Shown here: positions 1 to 8,385 of the stretch, one piece after another
Layout of the letters: every line of letters starts with the position of its first letter
Numbering within the stretch: position 1 is the stretch's first letter
Source of the DNA: an uncultured Hellea sp.
GTDB taxonomy: Bacteria; Pseudomonadota; Alphaproteobacteria; Caulobacterales; Maricaulaceae
DNA: 64,000 nucleotides
Direction of reading: 5' to 3'
Assembly: GCA_938007935.1 (NCBI GenBank)
Contig: CALLMD010000031.1
Span: 95,981-159,980 of the forward strand
Position numbers and translations under genes: made by a program
Notes under the pieces: model-generated
Databases searched by the model: none
Seen by the model: the letters and a program-made list of their open reading frames with translations, nothing else
What the model was told of the DNA's origin: nothing

Positions 1-1340
1 GTAGGCGCGAATGGCGAGGAGAAATCAATACCAAAAGAGAGAGACTCGTTGGAGCGATCAAAGATAAACGGTACAGAGTTGTCATTACTTGTTCTTGGGT
101 CGCCCGTTGCTCCGCCGTCAAGCGGTGTATTCGGGTTAATAAAATTCAGTACGGTGCTGAGGTTAGGGTTTTCCGTTTCGGATGTTGTGTTAGACCACTC
201 TGCACGACCTGAAAGACGGTCTGTGATATCCCATTCACCGCCCAAAACAAATACATTGTTCACCGTAACCCGCGCACCTGTATCACTAGCGAAACGCAGG
301 TTCGGATCATCATCATCGACGCCGAGGTTAACTGGAATACGGCCAGATACAGCCACCTCGCTTACAGTGCCCGGAAAGCCGAAGTCGATTGGCTCAAATG
401 TGTCAATTTCTGCAACTGAGCGGAGAGAACTTACACCAGAAGCTTGTACACGATAGGAGTCTTGAGCCCGTTGTTGATCATTGACGATAGCATCAAAGTA
501 CAACTTCACATTATCGCTAGGCCTGGCCTCGACCGTGCCTGCAAGGTTAATTGTTTCATATTTAAAGTTTTCCTGTTCTTGAAGCAGGAACTGAATACCA
601 AGGAAATCTCTACCATCAACCGAGCGAAGCTGGTCTACATCGGCTCGCGGACGAAAGGAAACTGCATCTTGTTCAGTGTAAGAGCCACTAACGACAAAGC
701 CGATTTCCTGACCAGAGGCGTTATCCCACTTTTTACCGAGCGCACCAGATAAACGAGGCTTAATGCCTTCTGTACTTAACTCACTATATTCACCTTGAAC
801 TCGGACAGAGGCGAGAGTTTCTTTCAAATCAAGTGGACGAATAGTCCTTAGGTTAACGGTACCACCAACTGAACCCTCAATCGTTGAAGCTTCTGGCGCT
901 TTGATTACCTCAACACCAGCAATAATAGCTGGGTTGACATCTTCAAAACTGATGCCAACTCGGCCCGAACCAGAACCCACCGTCGAGACACCATTAATTT
1001 CAACACGGTTATCGTTAGTACCACGAATTTGAACACCTGTACCAACACCGGCCGTTCGTGTGATTTGAATACCTGTGACGTTTTCCAAAACTTCAGCGAG
1101 GTTTTGATCTGGAAGCTTACCGATATCTTCTGCCAATATAACCTCGACAAGGCTATCCGCATTACGCTTTTCAATGATAGCGTTTTCAAGTGACTGACGG
1201 ATACCAACTGCGATAACTTCATCATCTGGAGCACTTTGCGCCAAAGCCGTTGATGTTACCATCATAGACAATGAAGATCCGATTAGCATTGCTGCTTTTA
1301 TCGAGCCATAACGGCGGTTTTTCTGTATCGTTGTTAGCAT
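1..1340 (-). CDS. TonB-dependent receptor, N-terminal part (cut by window edge)
   Basis: Outer-membrane active transporter for a large substrate, probably an oligosaccharide. The frame stays open from an ATG at 1338-1340 to the window edge, about 446 residues; the C-terminal barrel lies outside. Residues 1-35 form a Sec signal ending in TALAQ. A TonB-box-like DEVIAVGIRQSL follows. The plug domain then shows AEDIGKLPDQNLAEVLENV, GVQIRGTNDNRVEINGV and IEGSVGGTVNLRT, all characteristic of the Xanthomonas/Caulobacter-type TonB receptors, many of which import plant or algal glycans. After that the barrel begins. A GGGAA ribosome site precedes the ATG. The neighbouring GH38-like lipoprotein and the palindrome upstream suggest a glycan-use locus. 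The family is clear; the substrate is inference. Confidence 0.93.
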   Translation of the reverse strand, partial: MLTTIQKNRRYGSIKAAMLIGSSLSMMVTSTALAQSAPDDEVIAVGIRQSLENAIIEKRNADSLVEVILAEDIGKLPDQNLAEVLENVTGIQITRTAGVGTGVQIRGTNDNRVEINGVSTVGSGSGRVGISFEDVNPAIIAGVEVIKAPEASTIEGSVGGTVNLRTIRPLDLKETLASVRVQGEYSELSTEGIKPRLSGALGKKWDNASGQEIGFVVSGSYTEQDAVSFRPRADVDQLRSVDGRDFLGIQFLLQEQENFKYETINLAGTVEARPSDNVKLYFDAIVNDQQRAQDSYRVQASGVSSLRSVAEIDTFEPIDFGFPGTVSEVAVSGRIPVNLGVDDDDPNLRFASDTGARVTVNNVFVLGGEWDITDRLSGRAEWSNTTSETENPNLSTVLNFINPNTPLDGGATGDPRTSNDNSVPFIFDRSNESLSFGIDFSSPFAP

Positions 1341-1407
1341 ATTCTTGATTCCCTCTGCTTATTTAAAAAATACATTATTCTTGTTGAGTCGCAAAAGAAC
1401 CCCTAGA

Positions 1408-1420
1408 TGACAATTTGTCA
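1408..1420. promoter_or_regulatory. Inverted repeat upstream of the TonB receptor
   Basis: TGACAA-T-TTGTCA is a perfect 6-1-6 palindrome 68 bp upstream of the receptor start. On the minus strand it overlaps a TTGACA that could serve as a -35 element (1417-1422), although no good -10 follows at 17 bp. It may be a regulator site or the promoter itself. Confidence 0.3.
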
Positions 1421-1445
1421 ACCTATTTAAGAACCAATTTTATAT

Positions 1446-1462
1446 AATTGGTATGACCAATT
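1446..1462. promoter_or_regulatory. GntR/FadR-like operator palindrome upstream of the TonB receptor
   Basis: AATTGGT-ATG-ACCAATT, perfect 7-bp arms around 3 bp. It has the TGGT-N3-ACCA core seen in operators of FadR-subfamily GntR regulators such as FadR and UxuR/ExuR. It lies 106 bp upstream of the receptor ATG. No GntR gene is visible in the window, so the regulator is inferred to lie elsewhere. Confidence 0.5.
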
Positions 1463-1479
1463 AACGATTATTGAAACAT

Positions 1480-1495
1480 GTTGCATTTAGGCAAC
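1480..1495. promoter_or_regulatory. Second inverted repeat, possible operator
   Basis: GTTGC-ATTTAG-GCAAC, perfect 5-bp arms, 18 bp from the FadR-like palindrome. A related TTGCAACATTTGC string stands just upstream of the GH38-like gene near 4277-4290. Shared control of the two genes is a weak inference. Confidence 0.25.
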
Positions 1496-1598
1496 AAGAT
1501 ACCAATTCCCCGGAAAATATGTGTTATTACAGACTAACAGGAAATGCTGCCTTTAGATTATTAGCAAAAGCCTGTAAATACAAAGCCTTAAATATAAA

Positions 1599-4247
1599 CT
1601 ATTCTGGTGGATGACCGATTAAAGAACGATCCTTGTATCGCAATGTCGATTGTTTTTCTATCGGTACAAAAAATTTCCAACTAGACAATGGTTCAGTATC
1701 CCCCACATTATCAGATGTAATTAATGTCAATATGAACGCGTCTTGAGGCGCAACTTTGAATTCATAAGTAGGCATAGATTCCTTTCCTTCTTGTGAAATA
1801 AGAGCACCATCAGCCTGACGCATTAAACCTTTAACCGAAGCGGAAAGATGCGGCCAAGGTATTGTCATGTTCACTACATCCTCATTATCACTTGCATTAT
1901 AAACTAAAAAACGAACTTCGTTATTTACTCGGGATACGGACTCAATAATCAAACCATCAGACATAGAGAAACCCTGCGCGACTTGGCCAGACTTTAAGGG
2001 CTGCAAGTTATACTCCTTTGCAGCACGCGAGAATTTAACCGGATCATCAGCGCTTGATAGAACTATTGCATAATTATATTTCAGTTCCGATTTTCCAGAT
2101 AAAAGCTCATTCTTTTTGCCTCGATAATTAGCTTGCGTATGCGCCAATAAAATATCTGCAAAACTATCACCCCATTGACGCCCAGCTAAACCCTTATCCA
2201 ATATTGCGACCCCCTTTTGTGAGGCAGTTAAATGACTTGACCACCCCATTGCCGGCCCAATCGTGGAGTTCAATCCTAAATTTTTATGATCGTAAAAAGA
2301 TTTCAAGTGCTCAAGATCTCTAAGCTCACTAGGTTTATCCTGTACAAACCCAAAAGGTGTACCGCGATTTTGGTAAGAAATATTATCTGGCAATGAAAAA
2401 CGCGCGCTCACTAATAGGCCATTAGGAACATTCTGAGTAGAGGTCTCAAATTCAATACGTTTTCCTCTTTTTGGAATTCGGACAAGACGCTTAAGGACCA
2501 TTCCATTTGAATGGGTATTGATTATACTTAAGCTAACAAAAAGCGGTCCATTGGTTTGTCTTATTTTCGCAGGCAGCTGGTCTGAAGAACCAAGGTATTG
2601 CAATTTTTCAAGTGGGGATAAAAAGTCAGACGCGCTTAAACCTTTTTCTAATTTTAAAGGATCATTCATCCACACAATCTTGTTTGAAAATGTCGTTAGC
2701 GGTGTACCAGCTTTATCCAAAATTGATATTATCTCGCCCGTCGAAGCATCAAAATTGACTTTTAGGTCCTCTGTTTCAATGTATCCCGTAAATTCATCTA
2801 AAACAGAGCGCTCAGCCTTTGATGGCATTAAAATATTTCCAGAGAACTGACGCACGCCCCCTTCACATATAGCTGACTGATTTAAAATATCATTCTTTTC
2901 ACATATCGCGCCGTTTGGTTGAGTTTTATCATCAGCCCATTGATAGTACCCATTTCGCATCCAGCCAATTGGGTCAAATGCATATGTTTCTTCCATACTA
3001 TTGGATATCTCATCTAAAAGTTTTACCGCCATTTGGGTCCGGTCACGAACATTCCATTGTTCTTCACCGATGAACGGGTCATCAGAACCCGCCCCCCACA
3101 ATAATGCTCGGTCTGCATTAAGTAATACCATCCACCAAGCATCATGTAGTTCCGCAGATTTATATGAACCGTTATCTTTACCCATAGATAAAGATGACAT
3201 TATTTCCGTCGAAACTAATTGATTTTCAAGACTTCTAAACTCTTGTTTAATTTGTGGAAGATTTACCCAAAAGGCATTATAGCTAAAAATACCTGCCTCA
3301 TCAATTTTTGGTAGACTAACACCGGATTTCAAAGCGTTATCCAGACTGAATTGAAAATCTTCCGTCGTTCCAAGGCACACCTCTCGACCCGTATCATCTT
3401 TCACTGCTGTAATCATTTCTTCTAAGCGCGAAATATCTTCCGGAGCTTCACTATAATCACCATTACCAATAAGCCATAAGAAGGGAAGTTCTGGCTGCAG
3501 AGCTGCATCTAAACGAATTTCAGACAGCATTTGTTCTTTATAGCTGTCTGGCAGTACCCCCTCGCCTTTAAACGCCAAACGCCATTGGGCATAGCTTTTA
3601 ACATTAGCGACCATTGTCGATGCCCCACTGGGGGCAACAAGTTCATATAATTGATTCTTTGTGCTTGAATTCCTCTGATGCACCATCAAATCAATATCTA
3701 AAAGGTCTAGATACTCAGAGATATTTGGATTTACGCCTAATAGATCAATATACCATGCTATATCTGGGCGAATTCCAATTTCGGAAGAAAACCAATCTTG
3801 AGCTATTTGCCCCATTCTAAAATTAGTTGCGCCTGAGGATAAAGATGAATCATACTCAACGGCAAAGGCATTTGTTAAAGATGCTTTTCCAGACTGAAGT
3901 AGTCCAAGGAGTCTGTCATACTCTGCTGGACTTAAATTTTTAATAGCGATCGCCGTCGGCACCTCTGAAAACACAAACGGTAGATTGGATTTATCCGCAA
4001 CATCAATAAAGCTTACATAGTTGTTCACCATATAGTTTCGCTCCGGAGCAAAACCAGTAAGCCACCCAGTGGCTGTTCCATGAGTATTAGGCACAACCCA
4101 AATTGGATTTTCTACATCAAGGCAATTTTGCGTCTCTGGGCGTGGTATAACATGACTAACGATATACTCTTGAGTGTCGTCAATTTTTTGAGATCTACAT
4201 GCCTGCAGAAAAGAAACGATTATCATGCAAAAAACAAATATTTTCAT
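1599..4247 (-). CDS. GH38-like (alpha-mannosidase-like) lipoprotein with altered active site
   Basis: 882-residue lipoprotein; signal and lipobox FLQAC, Cys17. The N-terminal part follows the GH38 alpha-mannosidase layout: a strand ending in VVPNTHGTATGW (55-62), where active enzymes read HxDxGW, then FVFSEV (91-96) and AWYIDLLG (164-171), which matches the GWxIDPFG segment carrying the nucleophile Asp (D168 here). The C-terminal beta part begins ETEDLKVNFDASTGEIISI, typical of GH38 C-terminal domains. The first metal-binding Asp of the HxD motif appears lost and one residue inserted, so the enzyme may be altered or inactive. The next gene, same strand, is a TonB receptor, fitting surface or periplasmic breakdown of a mannose-type glycan. 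Codon use is AT-richer than in the downstream operons. GH38-like is likely; activity is uncertain. Confidence 0.6.
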   Translation of the reverse strand: MKIFVFCMIIVSFLQACRSQKIDDTQEYIVSHVIPRPETQNCLDVENPIWVVPNTHGTATGWLTGFAPERNYMVNNYVSFIDVADKSNLPFVFSEVPTAIAIKNLSPAEYDRLLGLLQSGKASLTNAFAVEYDSSLSSGATNFRMGQIAQDWFSSEIGIRPDIAWYIDLLGVNPNISEYLDLLDIDLMVHQRNSSTKNQLYELVAPSGASTMVANVKSYAQWRLAFKGEGVLPDSYKEQMLSEIRLDAALQPELPFLWLIGNGDYSEAPEDISRLEEMITAVKDDTGREVCLGTTEDFQFSLDNALKSGVSLPKIDEAGIFSYNAFWVNLPQIKQEFRSLENQLVSTEIMSSLSMGKDNGSYKSAELHDAWWMVLLNADRALLWGAGSDDPFIGEEQWNVRDRTQMAVKLLDEISNSMEETYAFDPIGWMRNGYYQWADDKTQPNGAICEKNDILNQSAICEGGVRQFSGNILMPSKAERSVLDEFTGYIETEDLKVNFDASTGEIISILDKAGTPLTTFSNKIVWMNDPLKLEKGLSASDFLSPLEKLQYLGSSDQLPAKIRQTNGPLFVSLSIINTHSNGMVLKRLVRIPKRGKRIEFETSTQNVPNGLLVSARFSLPDNISYQNRGTPFGFVQDKPSELRDLEHLKSFYDHKNLGLNSTIGPAMGWSSHLTASQKGVAILDKGLAGRQWGDSFADILLAHTQANYRGKKNELLSGKSELKYNYAIVLSSADDPVKFSRAAKEYNLQPLKSGQVAQGFSMSDGLIIESVSRVNNEVRFLVYNASDNEDVVNMTIPWPHLSASVKGLMRQADGALISQEGKESMPTYEFKVAPQDAFILTLITSDNVGDTEPLSSWKFFVPIEKQSTLRYKDRSLIGHPPE

Positions 4248-4329
4248 ATTGCGTATTAATAAGTGTTAAAATGAAATTGCAACATTTGCTTTATCTAATT
4301 CATGAATATTTCTTCCTAAAGGCCTTAAT

Positions 4330-4349
4330 CCATATTACGAACAATATGG
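4330..4349. promoter_or_regulatory. Inverted repeat between scoB and the GH38-like gene
   Basis: CCATATT-ACGAAC-AATATGG, perfect 7-bp arms. It lies 83 bp upstream of the GH38-like start and 89 bp downstream of the scoB stop. With no T-run it fits an operator better than a terminator. Confidence 0.25.
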
Positions 4350-4437
4350 CAAGAAGTTCACCAATTTATTTGCCCCTTCACATGGACAAGTCGAAAAATA
4401 ATCAAAGTCAAAAAAGATTAAAGACCCCAAATAGGCT

Positions 4438-5076
4438 CTACTCATAGACAATATCAGCCTTGGTTTTGGCTTTGATTTCATCTAGGCTAACGCCATTCGC
4501 GATTTCTGTGAGGCGGAAACGGTTTTGTCCACCTTCTCGGTTAAACACGCCTAAATCCGTAATGACCATATCAATGCAGTTTTGCCCTGTTAGGGGTAAA
4601 GTGCATTCTTTAAGAAACTTGCTCTCACCGCGCTTATTGGTGTGATCAAATAGTGCGATGCACCGTTTGACACCCGCGACAAGATCCATCGCACCGCCCA
4701 TACCTTTAACCATTTTACCTGGTATCATCCAATTGGCGATATCACCATTTTCAGCCACTTCCATCGCACCCAAAATAGACAGATCAATATGTCCCCCGCG
4801 GATCATGGCAAAGCTTGTTGCGCTGTCAAAGAAGCTCGATTTTGGCAGGGTCGTGATAGTTTGCTTACCCGCATTGATAAGGTCAGCATCTTCTTCGCCC
4901 GCATAAGGGAAAGGGCCCATGCCCAGCATACCATTTTCAGATTGCAGCGTAACATCCACGCCCTCAGGGATATGGTTTGCGACAAGTGTTGGAATGCCAA
5001 TACCCAGATTGACATAAAAGCCATCTTCAAGCTCTTTGGCCGCCCGCGCCGCCATATCATCGCGTGTCCAGCTCAT
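4438..5076 (-). CDS. scoB: 3-oxoacid CoA-transferase subunit B
   Basis: Beta subunit of succinyl-CoA:3-oxoacid (acetoacetate) CoA-transferase, which moves CoA from succinyl-CoA to acetoacetate. At 212 residues it has the usual length for this subunit. It shows the family core YVNLGIGIPT (21-30) and the active-site segment SENGMLGMGPFP, with the catalytic Glu at residue 47 that forms the glutamyl-CoA intermediate. It ends the leftward tetR-scoA-orf-scoB operon. Acetoacetate made by leucine breakdown, encoded divergently, would be its substrate, so the placement makes pathway sense. Confidence 0.92.
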   Translation of the reverse strand: MSWTRDDMAARAAKELEDGFYVNLGIGIPTLVANHIPEGVDVTLQSENGMLGMGPFPYAGEEDADLINAGKQTITTLPKSSFFDSATSFAMIRGGHIDLSILGAMEVAENGDIANWMIPGKMVKGMGGAMDLVAGVKRCIALFDHTNKRGESKFLKECTLPLTGQNCIDMVITDLGVFNREGGQNRFRLTEIANGVSLDEIKAKTKADIVYE

Positions 5077-5095
5077 GATGTACTCCTTCTAATTA

Positions 5096-5386
5096 CTACC
5101 ATGACCGCCATTTCCCACCGCCAAAATATGCATCTACTTCCTTAATAATTTCATCAAAGTCGATAAAATCTGCCTCTAAAAAAGAACCTGAAATTTGACA
5201 TCCGCCACCTTTGCCCTCTTTGAAACGTAAAGATACCATTTCTCCATGCATATATGGATCTTGCTGTAACGCTAAAAGGGAATGATACGCTTGATCGGCA
5301 TTTTTGCCTTCTAAGTCATCATACCAAACCTGTGTATATTTTGCCGTGTTAGCTTCTTGGTGATGCAATCGAATTTTTAATCGCAT
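5096..5386 (-). CDS. Small hypothetical protein between scoA and scoB
   Basis: 96-residue soluble protein that I do not recognise. It has no signal peptide or membrane segment and is rich in charged and aromatic residues, with a Gly-rich turn (EGKGGGCQISG) and the ending YFGGGKWRSW. It sits 3 bp after the scoA stop and 19 bp before the scoB start, so it is almost certainly co-transcribed and translated with the CoA-transferase. The two transferase subunits are normally adjacent, so an insertion here is unusual. A role in assembly or control of the transferase would be a guess. Confidence 0.65.
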   Translation of the reverse strand: MRLKIRLHHQEANTAKYTQVWYDDLEGKNADQAYHSLLALQQDPYMHGEMVSLRFKEGKGGGCQISGSFLEADFIDFDEIIKEVDAYFGGGKWRSW

Positions 5387-5389
5387 AAC

Positions 5390-6103
5390 CTAAACTTTCT
5401 CCCTAACCGTCAGTTGTTCGATACGTTTCTCGCATTTAGCTTCAACTATGCGCTGTACAAAAACGCCAGGCGTATGGATGAAATTTGGGTCAAGACTGCC
5501 AATGGGAACGATTTCATCAACCTCGGCCACGGTTATCTTACCTGCCATCGCCATCATGGGAGAGAAATTTCGTGCGGTCGCTTTAAAAACAAGATTACCC
5601 GCCGCGTCGCCCTTCCATGCTTTAATAATCGACAGGTCAGCTTTCAGCCCTGTTTCCATGATGTAAGTTTCGATGTCCCCATTTTCATTTGGAAACTCTT
5701 TGTGCTCTTTGCCCTCGGCAATTAAAGTCCCCACGCCCGTCTTGGTATAAAAGCCGGGTATGCCCGCCCCGCCTGCGCGGATACGTTCAGCCAATGTGCC
5801 TTGGGGGTTAAATTCAAGCTCTAATTCTCCGCCCAAATATTGGCGTTCAAATTCTTTGTTCTCGCCGACATAGGAGCTGACCATTTTTTTAATCTGGCGT
5901 GTTTCCAAAAGTAGTCCTAACCCAAAACCATCAACGCCCGCATTATTAGATATTGCGGTGAGGTTTTTCGCGCCGCTATCGCGTAACGCGCCGATAAGGT
6001 TTTCCGGAATGCCGCAAAGGCCAAATCCGCCAGACATGACTGTCATGCCGTCATGACAAATACCGCTTAAGGCCTCGCTCGCCGTTTTATAGACTTTACT
6101 CAT
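5390..6103 (-). CDS. scoA: 3-oxoacid CoA-transferase subunit A
   Basis: Alpha subunit of acetoacetate:succinyl-CoA transferase, partner of the product at 4438-5076. Its 237 residues carry the family hallmarks: MSGGFGLCGIPENLI (CoA-binding loop), LTAISNNAGVDGFGLGLLL, YVGENKEFERQYLGGELELE and a G-rich GAGIPGFYTKTGVGT segment. It starts 9 bp downstream of the tetR stop, so tetR and scoA share a transcript driven from the 6731-6758 operator region. It links ketone-body or leucine-derived acetoacetate to acetoacetyl-CoA. Confidence 0.93.
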   Translation of the reverse strand: MSKVYKTASEALSGICHDGMTVMSGGFGLCGIPENLIGALRDSGAKNLTAISNNAGVDGFGLGLLLETRQIKKMVSSYVGENKEFERQYLGGELELEFNPQGTLAERIRAGGAGIPGFYTKTGVGTLIAEGKEHKEFPNENGDIETYIMETGLKADLSIIKAWKGDAAGNLVFKATARNFSPMMAMAGKITVAEVDEIVPIGSLDPNFIHTPGVFVQRIVEAKCEKRIEQLTVREKV

Positions 6104-6112
6104 ATTAATCTC

Positions 6113-6709
6113 CTAGCTCGCGATTCCTGCGCGCATTTGTAAGGCGAAATGCACGGCAATATCTTCCCCTTTTAAGCGGCCTGACGCATCATACCATGCG
6201 TTCAGCCAGTTGAGCGCGCCCATAAAAAAGAAGACATGCAATCTAGCATCCCCGCTTCTGATAGACCCATCTTTTTGCCCCTCTTTCACGAGACGGATAA
6301 TTTTACGTTCAATCTTTCCGCGCCGCGTGAGCACAACCGTTTTGTTTTCAGCCCCTAAACTATTTACATCTGTCAAAAGTGATACACCCGACGCCGTCAG
6401 CATTTCTACCAAATCAATAAAGAGCGCTTCAAGTCTATCAAGAGCAACAATGCCTTTGGGTTTTGAGGCTAAAATCTCATCCATCGCATCATACGCCATA
6501 AGGTGGCACTCAAAGAGCACCTCTTCCTTATTGCGGACATAATAATAAAGGGCAGCTTTGGTAAGACCAAGCGTTTTAGCAATCTCTGTCATGGACGCGT
6601 TGTGATAACCACGCCGCCGAAAAGCTTGCCCCGCTGCAAGAATAACAGCTTGCCGTTTCGTAGCAAATTGCTTTTCTCTATTGAAGGGTTCTTTGAGCGC
6701 TGCATCCAT
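6113..6709 (-). CDS. TetR-family transcriptional regulator
   Basis: 198 residues. The N-terminal helix-turn-helix shows RQAVILAAGQAFRRRGYHNAS, then IAKTLGLTKAALYYYVRNKEEV, the classic TetR recognition-helix region; the remainder is a helical ligand-binding domain. It is the first gene of the leftward sco operon and is divergent from the methylcrotonyl-CoA carboxylase operon. A near-perfect 28-bp palindrome lies in the 84-bp gap. The likely inducer is an acyl-CoA of the leucine/isovalerate route or a related short-chain acid, by analogy with other acyl-CoA-sensing TetR proteins; the ligand is inference. The second Met is two codons in, so the start could be 6705-6709. Confidence 0.92.
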   Translation of the reverse strand: MDAALKEPFNREKQFATKRQAVILAAGQAFRRRGYHNASMTEIAKTLGLTKAALYYYVRNKEEVLFECHLMAYDAMDEILASKPKGIVALDRLEALFIDLVEMLTASGVSLLTDVNSLGAENKTVVLTRRGKIERKIIRLVKEGQKDGSIRSGDARLHVFFFMGALNWLNAWYDASGRLKGEDIAVHFALQMRAGIAS

Positions 6710-6730
6710 ACACTATTTTCTTAGCACAAA

Positions 6731-6758
6731 ATAAATTTGACTCAAGAGTCAAATTTAT
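6731..6758. promoter_or_regulatory. TetR-type operator between divergent catabolic operons
   Basis: Palindrome with 13-bp perfect arms (ATAAATTTGACTC and its complement) around a central AA. It sits 21 bp before the tetR start and 35 bp before the mccB start, placed to control both promoters. A partial second copy of the half-site (AAAGTCAAAATTCATG, then GAGTCATAATTCATG) follows at 6765-6796. Confidence 0.8.
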
Positions 6759-6793
6759 GTATTTAAAGTCAAAATTCATGTGAGTCATAATTC

Positions 6794-8383
6794 ATGCCTA
6801 AAATTATCAGTAAGATAAATCCTGACAGCCCTGAATTCCGCGCTAATGCTGCGGCCATGCAAGAGCTTGTCGATGACCTGCGCGATAAAGTTGGCAAGAT
6901 TGCTCTTGGCGGCTCTGAGCGCTCGCGTGAACGCCATATTGGGCGCGGCAAACTATTGCCAAGAGAACGCGTTGAACGCCTTCTTGATCCCGGCACGCCA
7001 TTTCTAGAGCTGTCTCAAATGGCTGCTTATGAGTGTTATGATGATGATATTCCCAGCGCTGGTATTATCACAGGGATTGGCCGCGTGGCGGGACGCGAGG
7101 TTATGATCCTCTGTAATGACGCGACCGTCAAAGGCGGCACCTATTTTCCGCTCACCTGTAAAAAACAAACGCGGGCTCAGGAAATTGCACGTGAGAACCG
7201 CCTACCCTGTATTTACCTAGTTGATAGCGGCGGCGGGAACCTGCCTCACCAAGCTGAAATTTTCCCTGATAAAGACATGTTCGGACGGTGCTTTTATAAC
7301 GAAGCCACAATGTCAGCAGATGGCATACCCCAAATCGCAATTGTGATGGGCTCTTGCACGGCGGGTGGGGCCTATGTGCCCGCTATGGCCGATGAAAATG
7401 TTATTGTCGCCAATCAAGGCACAATCTTTTTAGGTGGTCCTCCCTTGGTGAAAGCGGCGACAAATGAAGACGTCACAGCAGAAGAGCTAGGCGGCGGCTT
7501 GCTGCATACATCGGTCTCAGGCGTTGCCGATCATCTCGCCAGTAATGACGCTCATGCCCTACAGATAGGCCGCCATATCGTCAAAAATCTAGGCCCAGCT
7601 AAATATAGCTATGAGCCTAACGACGTGGAACCGCCTGCCTATGATGAGGACGAGCTAAATGGCATTGTCCCTAACGACCTGCGCAAGCCCTATGATTGCC
7701 GCGAGATTATCGCCCGCATAGTCGATGGCTCGCGCTTTGATGAGTTTAAAAAACTCTATGGCGATACGCTCGTCACTGGATTTGCTAAAATTCATGGCTA
7801 CCAAGTCGGCATTCTGGGCAATAACGGCGTGCTCTTTTCCGAGAGCGCGATGAAGGGCGCGCATTTTATTGAGCTTTGTGCGCAGCGGAAAATTCCGCTT
7901 ATATTCCTGCAAAATATCACAGGCTTTATGGTCGGCTCCAAAGCCGAAAGCGGCGGCATTGCCAAACATGGCGCTAAGATGGTACACGCTGTTGCGAATG
8001 CCAAGGTGCCTAAATTTACCGTTGTTGTGGGCGGCTCTTACGGGGCGGGTAATTATGGCATGTGCGGGCGAGCTTATTCGCCGCGCCTCATGTTTATGTG
8101 GCCCAATGCGCGGATTTCCGTCATGGGCGGCGAGCAAGCGGCGATGGTCCTCGCCTCTGTGCATCGTGACCGCGAGAAATGGAGCGAGGCAGACCGCGAG
8201 GCCTTCATGGCCCCCATCCGCGAAAAATATGAACGCGAAGGCCATCCTTATTATGCCAGTGCCCGCATCTGGGATGACGGCATAATCGCGCCGACAGATA
8301 CGCGCCGCGTTTTAGGTCTAGGCCTAGCCATGGCCGCCAATGCGCCGCTAGAGGAGTCACGCTTTGGCGTGTTTAGAATGTAG
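6794..8383 (+). CDS. mccB: 3-methylcrotonyl-CoA carboxylase beta subunit (carboxyltransferase)
   Basis: Moves the carboxyl group from biotin to 3-methylcrotonyl-CoA in leucine breakdown. At 529 residues it has the length of the MCC beta subunit. The carboxyltransferase N-half shows [40 protein letters not shown] and [14 protein letters not shown]; the C-half shows [28 protein letters not shown] and [14 protein letters not shown]. The [14 protein letters not shown] and GFMVGSKAE strings are closer to methylcrotonyl- than to propionyl-specific enzymes. It is first in the rightward operon, with mccA two genes on and ivd after that. It is probably repressed by the TetR protein through 6731-6758. 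Confidence 0.93.
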   Translation: MPKIISKINPDSPEFRANAAAMQELVDDLRDKVGKIALGGSERSRERHIGRGKLLPRERVERLLDPGTPFLELSQMAAYECYDDDIPSAGIITGIGRVAGREVMILCNDATVKGGTYFPLTCKKQTRAQEIARENRLPCIYLVDSGGGNLPHQAEIFPDKDMFGRCFYNEATMSADGIPQIAIVMGSCTAGGAYVPAMADENVIVANQGTIFLGGPPLVKAATNEDVTAEELGGGLLHTSVSGVADHLASNDAHALQIGRHIVKNLGPAKYSYEPNDVEPPAYDEDELNGIVPNDLRKPYDCREIIARIVDGSRFDEFKKLYGDTLVTGFAKIHGYQVGILGNNGVLFSESAMKGAHFIELCAQRKIPLIFLQNITGFMVGSKAESGGIAKHGAKMVHAVANAKVPKFTVVVGGSYGAGNYGMCGRAYSPRLMFMWPNARISVMGGEQAAMVLASVHRDREKWSEADREAFMAPIREKYEREGHPYYASARIWDDGIIAPTDTRRVLGLGLAMAANAPLEESRFGVFRM

Positions 8384-8385
8384 TT

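Noticed and set aside
49..752. Two plus-strand open frames at the window start
   Set aside because: They are antisense to the TonB receptor, whose plug motifs are unambiguous.
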